From an uncultured Eubacterium sp. (GTDB taxonomy: Bacteria > Bacillota > Clostridia > Lachnospirales > Lachnospiraceae): 64,000 bases of DNA. Each line of letters begins with the position of its first letter. The first letter of the stretch is position 1. Of the stretch, positions 6,394 through 14,939 are shown in pieces. The stretch spans positions 1 through 64,000 of the forward strand of contig CAMUML010000005.1 in the NCBI GenBank assembly GCA_947089855.1, given 5' to 3'. The notes below the pieces were generated by a model. It was not told where the DNA came from. It did no database searches and was given only the letters and a program-made list of their open reading frames with translations. Position numbers and translations under genes: made by a program.

Positions 6394-8160
6394 TTACATC
6401 CGTTCTGGAGCAGAAAAGCCAAGTACATCAATACAAGCTTCCATAATACCCAAACATAGTTCCAACAGCCGGATATATCCAGCCTGGCGTGCTTCCTCTT
6501 CTATTGCCAAAATCTTTGTTTCATGATAGAAATGGTTAAATGCATTTGCAAGGTCATATAGGTAAGCACACACTTTGTGCGGGGCCAGCTCTTCAAATGC
6601 AGACGCGACCATACCGTTGAAGCGTGCGGTTTCCAGCATCAGTGCTTTTTCGCTTTCACAAGTGGCCGGGAGGATTTCTTTCCCCTGTGCTTCTTTTCCA
6701 GACTGCCCATATTTTTTCAAAATAGACTTTATACGCACCATGGTATATAATAGGTATGGGCCCGTATTTCCCTCAAACGAAGTAAAACGGTCAATATCAA
6801 AAATATAGTCTTTTGATGCCTGGTTGGACAAATCCCCGTACTTAATGGCCGAAAGGGCGACTGTTTTTGCAGTTTCAGCAGCTTCTTGCCCACTTATAGT
6901 ATGGTTGTCGGCTATTTTTTGATACATCTGCTGGTTAATATCATCAAGCAGCGTAGACAGGCGCATAACCCCGCCTTCGCGTGTTTTAAACGGCTTGCCA
7001 TCCCTTCCGTTCATCGTACCAAACCCTAAAAAAGTCAGTTTGGTATCCGCTTTTACAAGGCCCGTTTTTCGTGCGCAGCGGAACACCTGTGTAAAATGCA
7101 GTTCCTGCCGTTTATCAACAACATATATCATTTCATTTGGATGGTAGCTTTCCATACGTTCTACTATCGTTGCAAGGTCGGTAGTATTGTATAAAGATGC
7201 GCCGTCTGATTTCAAAATCATACATGGAGGGATTTCCTTTGTATCGGTATCTTCTTTTACATCTACGACCAGCGCACCATTGGAGATGTATGCATAGCCT
7301 TCCTCTTTCATCCGCTGTACCATTGCCGGGATAAATGGCTGTGCGTCCGATTCCCCTTTCCAAAGGTCAAAGGAAACGCATAAATTTTCGTAATTTTTTT
7401 TCAGATCAGTAACGGATACCTGTAGAATATGGTTCAACAATGCCTGGTATCCGCGCCTGCCCTGCTGCAGCTCATATGTCGCCTGCATCGCGCGTTCTTT
7501 ATATTCCACGTCTCCTTTTGACTTTTCACTTGCCGTCGGGTAAATTTCCTCAAGTTGGGAGATCGTAAACGGAGCCTCTTTTGGATAATCCCCCGTAAAT
7601 GTTTCATCGAAATAGGCCAGCCCTGGTTCCCGTTCCTGCAATTCGGTTATGATCAGCCCCATTTGTAGGCCCCAGTCGCCCATGTGCACATCGCCAATAA
7701 CGGTATGCCCGCAAAAACGGCCCATGCGCTTTATGCTTTCCCCAATAATAGCAGAACGCAGATGCCCAACATGTAGCGGTTTTGCTACATTTGGCCCGCC
7801 GTAATCAATGATAACCGTCTTAGGCTGTTTTGTTTTTTCATTTCCAAAATCTGTGGAATTTAGCATCTGGCACAGATAGCCTGCCAGGAAGGTTTCGTTT
7901 ACTTTTAAATTTAAAAAGCCTGGCTTAACTGCTTCTGCCAAAGCGAATATTTGGCTGCCTGCCAGTTTCTGTGCTACTTCCTGTGCAATGGACAATGGCG
8001 CCTTTTTATATGTTTTGGCTGCCGCCAATGCGCCGTTGCACTGGAACTCGCATAAATCTGGGCGGTTTGATAACGTAACCTTGGCATATTTCCCATCATA
8101 GCCGCATGACGAAAATGCATTGGCCATCTCCTGGTCCATCTGCCCCATTAATTTTTCCAT
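6394..8160 (-). CDS. argS: Arginyl-tRNA synthetase
   Basis: 588 residues, a full-length class I synthetase that charges tRNA-Arg with arginine using ATP. The N-terminal Add-1 domain (about 1-110) that reads the tRNA D-loop is followed by the Rossmann core with the HIGH motif as HVGH (130-133, context GGPNVAKPLHVGHLRSAIIG), the GDVHMGDWGLQ motif, and an ArgRS-type loop FKTREGGVMRL in place of a canonical KMSKS. The C-terminal DALR anticodon-binding domain covers about 470-588. The small gene 8197-8598 lies 36 nt upstream and is probably co-transcribed from the promoter at 8651. I see no T-box leader. Confidence 0.97.
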   Translation of the reverse strand: MEKLMGQMDQEMANAFSSCGYDGKYAKVTLSNRPDLCEFQCNGALAAAKTYKKAPLSIAQEVAQKLAGSQIFALAEAVKPGFLNLKVNETFLAGYLCQMLNSTDFGNEKTKQPKTVIIDYGGPNVAKPLHVGHLRSAIIGESIKRMGRFCGHTVIGDVHMGDWGLQMGLIITELQEREPGLAYFDETFTGDYPKEAPFTISQLEEIYPTASEKSKGDVEYKERAMQATYELQQGRRGYQALLNHILQVSVTDLKKNYENLCVSFDLWKGESDAQPFIPAMVQRMKEEGYAYISNGALVVDVKEDTDTKEIPPCMILKSDGASLYNTTDLATIVERMESYHPNEMIYVVDKRQELHFTQVFRCARKTGLVKADTKLTFLGFGTMNGRDGKPFKTREGGVMRLSTLLDDINQQMYQKIADNHTISGQEAAETAKTVALSAIKYGDLSNQASKDYIFDIDRFTSFEGNTGPYLLYTMVRIKSILKKYGQSGKEAQGKEILPATCESEKALMLETARFNGMVASAFEELAPHKVCAYLYDLANAFNHFYHETKILAIEEEARQAGYIRLLELCLGIMEACIDVLGFSAPERM

Positions 8161-8196
8161 TTTTTAATCCCTTATCACCTTTCTTCTGCCTATGCG

Positions 8197-8598
8197 CTAA
8201 TTAGAACTTCCCTGCGCCTGTAGCTCCGACAATGCTGCATCAAAAGCTGCCTTTTTTTCTCCAAGTATTGCATTGATCTGCTCTTTTTTCGATTCATCTT
8301 GGATTGGTTTTTTTCCATAGTAGCCGGAATAGGAACCTGTTTTTGAATTATAGGAGTCTTCGGACATTTCGATGCTATTTCCAGGAGGCTCTTGTTCACC
8401 ATCCTGCTGGCCGAGCGGCCCTTGGCCTTCATCCTCGATTTCCTTTTCCAGTTTTTCTTTCTCTGCTTTCAGGCGTGCGGCTTCTTCCGCTTCTTGCAAG
8501 GTCTCATAATGCACATTCCAACCCTTGACAATACTGCGGTCCATTTTCCGCTTCCGATCCCTGATTGCAATTAGATCGATAGAATATACCGCTGGCAT
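8197..8598 (-). CDS. Hypothetical charged protein upstream of argS
   Basis: 133 residues, not recognised. The first 20 residues are basic (DRKRKMDR); residues about 33-60 form a strongly predicted charged helix (EEAARLKAEKEKLEKEIEDE, coiled-coil-like). A Gly/Gln/Ser-rich linker and a second short helix follow, with no signal peptide or membrane segment. GGGGAGGTG ahead of the ATG and an extended -10 promoter upstream support real expression. Position suggests co-transcription with argS, but no functional link can be claimed. Confidence 0.65.
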   Translation of the reverse strand: MPAVYSIDLIAIRDRKRKMDRSIVKGWNVHYETLQEAEEAARLKAEKEKLEKEIEDEGQGPLGQQDGEQEPPGNSIEMSEDSYNSKTGSYSGYYGKKPIQDESKKEQINAILGEKKAAFDAALSELQAQGSSN

Positions 8599-8650
8599 AT
8601 TTTCACCTCCCCGCTGTTTGAAAGCCTGTCTGTGCGGGCTTTTTATAGAT

Positions 8651-8680
8651 ATTATAGCATATGTAGCGGGATGATTTCAA
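8651..8680 (-). promoter_or_regulatory. Extended -10 promoter for the 8598 gene and argS
   Basis: Minus strand: TTGAAA (8680-8675), 18-nt spacer, TATAAT (8656-8651) with TG one base upstream (TGCTATAAT). About 50 nt before the start codon at 8598. Confidence 0.7.
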
Positions 8681-8717
8681 GAATTTATCTTTGTGGATTT
8701 TTATAGGGATGTTGTTG

Positions 8718-8835
8718 GTTACTATTCACGGGCAATGTCATTTACTTAAGAAATCCCTCACACAACCTGACCCAGAAAATGCCTAACCAGGAACGCTGTT
8801 AATTGTGGCCTCCCGGACGCCGGATGGGGGCCGCT
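8718..8835 (+). repeat. Truncated mosaic palindromic element (MITE end plus family C)
   Basis: Opens with GTTACTATTCACGG, the exact 14-bp MITE terminus, and passes directly into AATGTCATTTACTTAAG (8734-8750) and about 85 nt nearly identical to 44140-44225, including AACCAGGAACGCTG and GGCCTCCCGGACGCCGGATG. The right arm is lost: similarity stops near 8835, 100 nt before the Rpn nuclease gene. No matching right MITE end is seen. The whole 8599-8931 gap contains this element, the promoter at 8651 and no gene. Confidence 0.7.
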
Positions 8836-8940
8836 GCCTTGCCTGTCAGTTCCTGATAAAGTTTTTGTACTCCTCTCTACTATCCTTGAAAAGCAGAGAT
8901 ATTCGTGGTAATATGAACATACAGAAAGCAGGTGATAGTT

Positions 8941-9738
8941 TTGGACACTGCAGAGCAAAAGCGCCAGAAAGATTTAGAACGGCTGCGCAGTTTCAGACCG
9001 ATGGATGATGATTTTATGCGCTGCCTTTTCAAAGACAATGTTCCTTTGGCTGAAATGGTGCTTCGCATTATCACTGGAAAACCCGATTTAGTGATTACTG
9101 ACTGTCAGACGCAAAAGGATATGAAGCGGCTGGCTGGGGCGCGCTCCATTTGCCTGGACGCATACGGGACGGATTCTATCGGGAAAAAGTATGATATGGA
9201 AATTCAGCGGGAGGATAAGGGAGCAGACCCGCACCGGGCCAGATTTCATTCCAGTGTGCTGGATATTGAAAATCTGGATGCTGGACAGGAGTTTCGTGAA
9301 CTGCCTGATACATATACCATTTTCATCACCGAAAAGGACTTTTACGGGAAAGGTGAACCAGTTTATCTTATTGAGCGGATGAACATTACCACGGGTAAAC
9401 CTTTCGCGGACGGGGAACATATTCTTTATGTGAATGGCGAGTATCGGGGTGATTCCGACATAGGGAAGCTGATGCACGACTTTAACTGCACCGATGCCGC
9501 AGATATGAATTTCAAGCTGCTGGCAGACCGTACCAGATATTTGAAGGAAAATCCGAAAGGAGTGAGCGAGATGTGCAAGGTAATCGAGGATATGCGCAAT
9601 CAAGAGCGTAAAGAAACCATGATGGAGGTTGCAAAAAAACTGCTATTTGATGGGACGCTTACTCTTGAGAAAATCGCTGAATGTGTTGGACTTTCTCTTG
9701 ATGAAGTGAAAAGATTGCAGGCTGGACAAAGTACTTGA
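8941..9738 (+). CDS. Rpn family recombination-promoting nuclease / putative transposase
   Basis: 265 residues of the PD-(D/E)XK Rpn (YhgA-like) family. The nuclease core is visible as SICLDAYGTDSIGKKYDMEIQ, with the Asp, Glu and Gln of the D-(D/E)-x-Q type catalytic motif, followed by RARFHSSVLD. A C-terminal helix-turn-helix-like tail (LEKIAECVGLSLDEVKRLQAG) is typical of the Clostridia members. Rpn proteins cleave DNA and stimulate RecA-independent recombination in E. coli. TTG at 8941 is preferred because AGGTGA lies 5 nt upstream; an in-frame GTG at 8932 is the alternative. It follows a truncated palindromic element. Confidence 0.85.
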   Translation: MDTAEQKRQKDLERLRSFRPMDDDFMRCLFKDNVPLAEMVLRIITGKPDLVITDCQTQKDMKRLAGARSICLDAYGTDSIGKKYDMEIQREDKGADPHRARFHSSVLDIENLDAGQEFRELPDTYTIFITEKDFYGKGEPVYLIERMNITTGKPFADGEHILYVNGEYRGDSDIGKLMHDFNCTDAADMNFKLLADRTRYLKENPKGVSEMCKVIEDMRNQERKETMMEVAKKLLFDGTLTLEKIAECVGLSLDEVKRLQAGQST

Positions 9739-9760
9739 TTGGCTATATACGGGTTAAGGG

Positions 9761-9796
9761 CGGGAATCTGACAGCAGATTCCCGTCTTTGTTTTGT
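9761..9796 (+). terminator. Terminator of the Rpn nuclease gene
   Basis: CGGGAATCTG (9761-9770) pairs with CAGATTCCCG (9775-9784) around a 4-nt loop, followed by TCTTTGTTTTG. A classical intrinsic terminator 22 nt after the stop. Confidence 0.85.
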
Positions 9797-9853
9797 CCCC
9801 GTTCTGTGTTCAATTTCAAGGGCCGCTCTTGCTACGCTGTCAACAGGGATCTT

Positions 9854-11929
9854 TTATACGATCCGCTTAAACTTTTTCTCAATTTCCGTTTTTGACATGG
9901 AAATAATCGTAGGGCGTCCATGCGGACAATGGTAAGGGTTTTCCAATTCCAGCAAATCTGCCAGCAATTGCTCTACTTCTGCACGTGAAAGGTGTTGGCT
10001 TCCTTTTACGGCTGCTTTACAGGACATGGATGCGACCTTTTCTAAAATAGTCTCAGGCGTATGCTTGCCGGTATCCTGTGAAAGCCCATCCAGCATTTCG
10101 ATAAATAGGCTTTTTTCATCTAAATTGTACAAGTTTGCTGGAACCGCACATATGGCATATTCCCTGCCGCCAAAAGCATTTACCTCAAATCCGAGTTTTA
10201 AAAATTGTTGTTGATATTTTTGAAACAACTCTTGTTCTAGCATTGTCATAGTTATAATAACTGGAGGGCTTATTTGCTGTGCGGGAAACTCACGGCTGCC
10301 GTCTGACAATTTTTTCATCATATGTTCATACAATACTTTTTCATGTGCGGCGTGCTGGTCGATAATAAATAGTTCATTTTCTACCTGGACCAGCCAGTAT
10401 GTGTCAAAAAGCTGTCCGATTATTGTATAATTGCGGCGTTTGGCTTCTTGTATAAAATTAGTATGGTAAGAATTAGATTCGGCAAAGGCAAGCTGTCCGT
10501 AAACATCTGGAGAGCGGCAATCCTGCATTTGGCCGGTACTTTGCTGTACTTCCTGTTCCTGGCCGTTTTGATGCAAAGGAACGGGCATCCCTTCGCTGCT
10601 GCCGCATCCTGGCAATTGGGCTGTTCCGTCTGGCCCTGCGCCTGGCCTTGTTTGTATTGCCGGCCCTGTTTCTTTGCTATCTCCATACCCTATCGCCTGT
10701 GCTGTTTGCCTTTCTGGCCTGTCCATGCCCTGCCCTATCAGCTGTGTTGCTTGGACTTGTGTTTGGCAGCCGTCTGCTTGCAGGCGGTAAGTATATTTGC
10801 GTTCATAGGGGCTGTCTTTTTTCAAAGCGGCGGCAACGGCTTCCATACGTTTTCTTTCAAATGGTTCCGGGCCGCGGGATAGGCGGGGTTTTGCCTCTGG
10901 TTCCTGTTTTTTTTCTTTTGGGGGGACCTGCGGTATTAGGTCCTGCTGCTTTAAGGTATTTTGGAGGGTTTGTGTTAACACATGGTATATAGCTTCACTT
11001 TGCTGGAAACGGACCTCCATTTTTGCTGGATGTACATTGACATCGATAAAACGGCTGTCCATTGTAATCTGCAGCACGGTAAACGGATACTGATGTTTCA
11101 TTAAATAGGGCTTGTAGGCATCTTCTATACACTTTGTAATTAAATTGCTTTTGATATACCGGCCATTGATAAAATAAGTCTCAAAATTACGGTTGCCACG
11201 TGAAATAAACGGCTTTCCTATAAATCCCTCCACAGAAAGCAGATCTTGGCTTACGTGTACTGGAAGCACGCCGCCTGCAATATCGCGTCCAAAAATATGG
11301 TAAATAATATCTTTTAGCCGTGTATTTCCATTCGTATGCAGCTTCGGCTGGTTATTGACGATAAATTGAAATGAAATATCCGGATGCGACAATGCAAGCC
11401 GTTCTACCAGCGTACTGATATACGAAGCTTCTGTCTGCGGCGTTTTTAAAAACTTCTGCCGGGCAGGGGTATTAAAAAATAAATTCCGGACAAGAAAAGT
11501 TGTCCCTTCTGGAGCACCAATATCTTCGCAGCTTTTTTCTTTGGAGCCCTCAATCATATATTTTGTACCAGTCAATTCAGAAGTGGCCTTGGTAATCAGC
11601 TCTACCTGTGAGACGGATGCAATGCTGGAAAGCGCTTCGCCTCGAAACCCCAAGGAGGAAATCGTCAACAGGTCTTCGATGCTGGCCAGCTTACTTGTCG
11701 CATGGCGTAGGAATGCAGCCGGTACCTGCGCTTTTGGGATACCTTGCCCGTTGTCTGTAATCCGTATAAAAGAAGTGCCGCCGTCTTTGATTTCTATGGT
11801 AATAGCCGTTGCTTTGGCATCAATCGCGTTTTCAACCAGTTCTTTTACTACAGAAGACGGGCGTTCCACAACTTCCCCCGCAGCAATTTTGTCTATGGTC
11901 TGTTCATCTAATACTCGAATCTCTGACAT
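9854..11929 (-). CDS. mutL: DNA mismatch repair protein MutL
   Basis: 691 residues. The N-terminal GHKL ATPase (about 1-330) shows ELVENAIDA, DNGQGI (59-64) and GFRGEAL (94-100). A low-complexity Gln/Gly/Pro-rich linker spans about 345-480. The C-terminal dimerisation and endonuclease domain carries the nicking-endonuclease motif DQHAAHEKVLYE (524-535), SCKAAVKG (636-643) and CPHGRP (668-673), so this is the endonuclease-active type found in bacteria without MutH. It lies just downstream of mutS, with a palindromic repeat pair in the 220-nt gap, so the two may be separately or only partly co-transcribed. Confidence 0.97.
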   Translation of the reverse strand: MSEIRVLDEQTIDKIAAGEVVERPSSVVKELVENAIDAKATAITIEIKDGGTSFIRITDNGQGIPKAQVPAAFLRHATSKLASIEDLLTISSLGFRGEALSSIASVSQVELITKATSELTGTKYMIEGSKEKSCEDIGAPEGTTFLVRNLFFNTPARQKFLKTPQTEASYISTLVERLALSHPDISFQFIVNNQPKLHTNGNTRLKDIIYHIFGRDIAGGVLPVHVSQDLLSVEGFIGKPFISRGNRNFETYFINGRYIKSNLITKCIEDAYKPYLMKHQYPFTVLQITMDSRFIDVNVHPAKMEVRFQQSEAIYHVLTQTLQNTLKQQDLIPQVPPKEKKQEPEAKPRLSRGPEPFERKRMEAVAAALKKDSPYERKYTYRLQADGCQTQVQATQLIGQGMDRPERQTAQAIGYGDSKETGPAIQTRPGAGPDGTAQLPGCGSSEGMPVPLHQNGQEQEVQQSTGQMQDCRSPDVYGQLAFAESNSYHTNFIQEAKRRNYTIIGQLFDTYWLVQVENELFIIDQHAAHEKVLYEHMMKKLSDGSREFPAQQISPPVIITMTMLEQELFQKYQQQFLKLGFEVNAFGGREYAICAVPANLYNLDEKSLFIEMLDGLSQDTGKHTPETILEKVASMSCKAAVKGSQHLSRAEVEQLLADLLELENPYHCPHGRPTIISMSKTEIEKKFKRIV

Positions 11930-11953
11930 GTAGTTCTCCTAATCCTTAAAATA

Positions 11954-12050
11954 GTTACTACTCACGGCCTAATGTCATTTACTTAAGCGTAACCGTTCAA
12001 TTGTGGCCTCCCGGACGCCGGGTGAGGGGGCGTCCGGGAGGCCACAATGT
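11954..12050 (+). repeat. Mosaic palindromic element with strong hairpin between mutS and mutL
   Basis: Starts GTTACTACTCACGGCC (one change from the MITE terminus), continues AATGTCATTTACTTAAG (11971-11987, the family C left end), lacks the ~60-nt family C middle, and ends in a perfect 19-bp hairpin (12001-12019 with 12029-12047, 9-nt loop) built on GGCCTCCCGGACGCC. It directly abuts a family D element at 12051. The hairpin could end or process the mutS transcript. Confidence 0.7.
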
Positions 12051-12140
12051 ATACTGGCAAATACTAAAATTTGCCAAGTAACACCGACTCACGGGCGTCT
12101 TTGTCTTACATCATATGGCAAACTTTGCCGCTGTGGGTAT
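12051..12140 (+). repeat. Palindromic intergenic element, family D, copy 2
   Basis: ATACTGGCAAATACTAAAATTTGCCAAGT, then CTCACGGGCGTC, CATATGGCAAACTTTGCCGC and GGGTATAA, in the same order as 3700-3827. It lacks the ~35-nt block holding the second CGCCCGTGAG box of copy 1. It touches the 3' end of mutS (stop at 12150). Confidence 0.7.
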
Positions 12141-12149
12141 AACCGCCAG

Positions 12150-14807
12150 CTACCACCGGTTTTTCGCCATGTTTTGCAGCTCATTCAGTTTATTCATTGC
12201 TTCTAACGGTGTTATCGTGCTGATGTCTATGCTGCACAGCTGCTCGATAATGGCGTTATCTTTTGGGGTATCGAACAAGGAAATCTGTTCCGGCTGTACC
12301 CTGTCTGCTTCTTTTTTCGGTTTCCTGCTTTTTTTCGATGGCACTGCAAGGTTTTTGGCAGCTTGTGTAATATCATGTGTACTAAGTTCTTCTATAATTT
12401 CTTTTGCACGCAAGATCACGCCCTGCGGCACGCCGGCAAGTTTTGCGACCTGGATTCCGTAACTTTTGTCAGCGCCTCCTTTTACGATCTTGCGTAAAAA
12501 TACGATGTCGTCGCCTTTTTCTTTTACTGCAATACAGTAGTTGTTTACGTTGTCTAGTTTTCCCTCCAGTTCGGTCAGCTCATGGTAATGGGTTGCGAAC
12601 AATGTCTTTGCACCAAGCAGTTTTGGGTTCGAGATATGCTCTACAACAGCCCATGCAATGCTAAGGCCATCGAATGTGCTTGTCCCGCGCCCGATCTCAT
12701 CCAAAATCAACAGGCTTTTACTGGTCGCATTACGCAGGATATTGGCTACTTCTGTCATTTCTACCATAAAGGTACTCTGGCCACTTGCTAGGTCATCCGA
12801 TGCACCTACTCTTGTAAATACACGGTCGACTAATCCAATGTCTGCAGATTTTGCCGGGACAAAACTGCCCATCTGCGCCATCATGACAATTAAAGCTGTC
12901 TGACGCATATAGGTAGATTTGCCGGCCATATTTGGGCCGGTTATAATGGAAATACGGCTGTTTTCATTGTCCAAATAGGTATCGTTTGTAATAAACAGGT
13001 CGTGGCTGATCATTTTTTCCACAACGGGATGCCGCCCTTCACGGATGTCAATCATGCCGGATTCATTTAGTTTTGGGCGGCAATAATGGTTTTGCTCTGC
13101 CACAACGGCCAGGGACGCAAGTACGTCTAACGTAGCCACTGCTTTTGCGGTTTTTTGGATTCGTACAACCTGTTGTGCTACTTTTTTTCGGATTTCACAG
13201 AAAATATCATATTCCAGCGCCGTTAGTTTGTCTTCGGCCCCTAAGATCATATCTTCCAATTCTTTTAATTCCGGTGTAATGTAGCGTTCGGCATTGGCGA
13301 GCGTCTGCCTGCGGACATAGCGTTCTGGTACAAGGTTTTTGTATGAATTGGTGACCTCCAGATAATAGCCAAAAATTTTATTATATTTTATTTTTAAATT
13401 TTTAATCCCAGTTTCTTCCCGTTCCCGCTGTTCGACATCTGCCAGCCAGGTTTTGCCGTTTGTGCGTGCTTCCCGCAGCTTATCGATTTCTTCATGGAAA
13501 CCATTTTTTAAGATACCGCCTTCCCGCACGGAAATTGGCGCTTCTTCTTCGATGGATTGGTCAAGCAATTCATAAATGTCGGCCAAATCGTCCATATCGT
13601 CTTGCACTTGCTCCAAAAGCTGGCTTTGAAAATTTGCCAGCGCCTGTTTGACCGGTGCCAGCATTTTAATGGAATTGCGAAGTGCCAGCATATCCCTTGG
13701 GTTTGCTGTCTGGTAAGTTACACGTGTGGTCAGGCGCTCCAAATCATGGATAGGGTGTAGATATTCGCGGATCTCCTCCCGGTCTATGACCATTTCGTTG
13801 AGTTCTTCTATGGCGTCTAAGCGTTTTTCGATTTCACGGCGTTCAATTAAAGGCTGTTCCACATAGGAACGAAGCATCCTTGCACCCATTGCCGTCTTTG
13901 TCTTATCCAATACCCACAGCAGGGAACCACGCTTATTTTTTTCACGCATCGTCTCTACAAGTTCCAAGTTCCTGCGGGTCGAACTGTCGATCACCATAAA
14001 CATGCCAGAAGTATAGGGATGGATGGCTGACATATGTTCCAGGGAATTTTTTTGTGTTTCGTACAAATATTTTAACAGGGCGCCTGCTGCTGTTGTACCG
14101 CACGGGTAGTCTTTTAGGCCCAGCCCTTCGACACTGTTTACTTTAAAATGGCTTAACAGTGCCTGTGTTGCCGTTTCATCTGAAAAATACCATGCGTCCA
14201 GCGCATAGATGCTGGTACCAAGGCGGGCTTTTAGCTCTTCTATATCAAACCCGCTCATTAGGAATGCTTCGTTGCAGACAATTTCGGAAGGGGTAAACCG
14301 GCTAATTTCATCGGACAGCTTTGACAGTGTTTCTACTTCCGTAACGTAATAATCCCCAGTTGTAACATCTGCAATGGATAAGCCGTATCGGCTGTTATTG
14401 AAAACAACAGACATAATGTAATTATTTTTTGATTCATCCAGCGCCTGCATATTGGTATTGGTACCAGGCGTTACAATACGGATTACCTCACGGTTTACAA
14501 TGCCGCGTGTCTGTTTTGGGTCTTCCACCTGTTCACAGATGGCGACTTTATAGCCTTTTTCTACAAGCTTGTTTAAATAGGTTTCTACTGCATGGTACGG
14601 TACGCCGCACATTGGGGCGCGTTCAGCAAGGCCGCAGTTTTTGCCGGTAAGGGTCAGCTCCAGTTCTTCGGATGCTTTTAAGGCATCATCAAAAAACATT
14701 TCATAAAAATCGCCCAGGCGGTAGAATAAGATGCAGTCTTGGTAGCCAGCTTTCATTTTTAAATATTGCTGCATCATTGGGGTTGCTTGCGCCATTTGGT
14801 CTGACAT
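12150..14807 (-). CDS. mutS: DNA mismatch repair protein MutS
   Basis: 885 residues, full length. The mismatch-reading domain I starts QATPMMQQYLKMKAGYQDCILFYRLGDFYEMFFDDA and includes the Phe-x-Glu wedge (FYEMF). Connector, lever and clamp domains follow. The C-terminal ABC-type ATPase has Walker A GPNMAGKST near residue 620, Walker B LLILDEIGRGTSTFDG, and the helix-turn-helix dimer region. It recognises mispairs and recruits MutL, whose gene is next downstream. The Lys/Arg-rich stretch SKKSRKPKKEADRV just before the C-terminal helix is usual. Start chosen at the ATG before SDQMAQ. Confidence 0.98.
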   Translation of the reverse strand: MSDQMAQATPMMQQYLKMKAGYQDCILFYRLGDFYEMFFDDALKASEELELTLTGKNCGLAERAPMCGVPYHAVETYLNKLVEKGYKVAICEQVEDPKQTRGIVNREVIRIVTPGTNTNMQALDESKNNYIMSVVFNNSRYGLSIADVTTGDYYVTEVETLSKLSDEISRFTPSEIVCNEAFLMSGFDIEELKARLGTSIYALDAWYFSDETATQALLSHFKVNSVEGLGLKDYPCGTTAAGALLKYLYETQKNSLEHMSAIHPYTSGMFMVIDSSTRRNLELVETMREKNKRGSLLWVLDKTKTAMGARMLRSYVEQPLIERREIEKRLDAIEELNEMVIDREEIREYLHPIHDLERLTTRVTYQTANPRDMLALRNSIKMLAPVKQALANFQSQLLEQVQDDMDDLADIYELLDQSIEEEAPISVREGGILKNGFHEEIDKLREARTNGKTWLADVEQREREETGIKNLKIKYNKIFGYYLEVTNSYKNLVPERYVRRQTLANAERYITPELKELEDMILGAEDKLTALEYDIFCEIRKKVAQQVVRIQKTAKAVATLDVLASLAVVAEQNHYCRPKLNESGMIDIREGRHPVVEKMISHDLFITNDTYLDNENSRISIITGPNMAGKSTYMRQTALIVMMAQMGSFVPAKSADIGLVDRVFTRVGASDDLASGQSTFMVEMTEVANILRNATSKSLLILDEIGRGTSTFDGLSIAWAVVEHISNPKLLGAKTLFATHYHELTELEGKLDNVNNYCIAVKEKGDDIVFLRKIVKGGADKSYGIQVAKLAGVPQGVILRAKEIIEELSTHDITQAAKNLAVPSKKSRKPKKEADRVQPEQISLFDTPKDNAIIEQLCSIDISTITPLEAMNKLNELQNMAKNRW

Positions 14808-14859
14808 TTGTTTGAAACCTCACTATTCTGTAAATTATCGTATGTTGGATTTTGGATAT

Positions 14860-14938
14860 GGCTTTATTTGCCATATAGCTTTTTGTATGGACGCTCGTGG
14901 GCCGGGGCTACTGGCAAATTTTATTGCCCATCAGTATA
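14860..14938 (-). repeat. Palindromic intergenic element, family D, copy 3 (inverted, diverged)
   Basis: Read on the minus strand it runs ATACTG, GGGCAATAAAATTTGCCAGTA, CCACGAGCGTCC and TATATGGCAAATAAA, matching the block order of copies at 3700 and 12051 with several changes. It fills most of the gap between the FAD dehydrogenase stop and the mutS start. Confidence 0.5.
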
Positions 14939-14939
14939 G

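Noticed and set aside
8599-8931. T-box or riboswitch upstream of argS
   Set aside because: The region before the 8197-8598 gene has a short leader and no T-box sequence (no AGGGTGGNACCGCG-like element) or specifier stem.
10448-10992. Two plus-strand frames of 144 and 114 codons with hydrophobic content
   Set aside because: Antisense to the mutL linker, with no RBS; mutL is certain on the minus strand.
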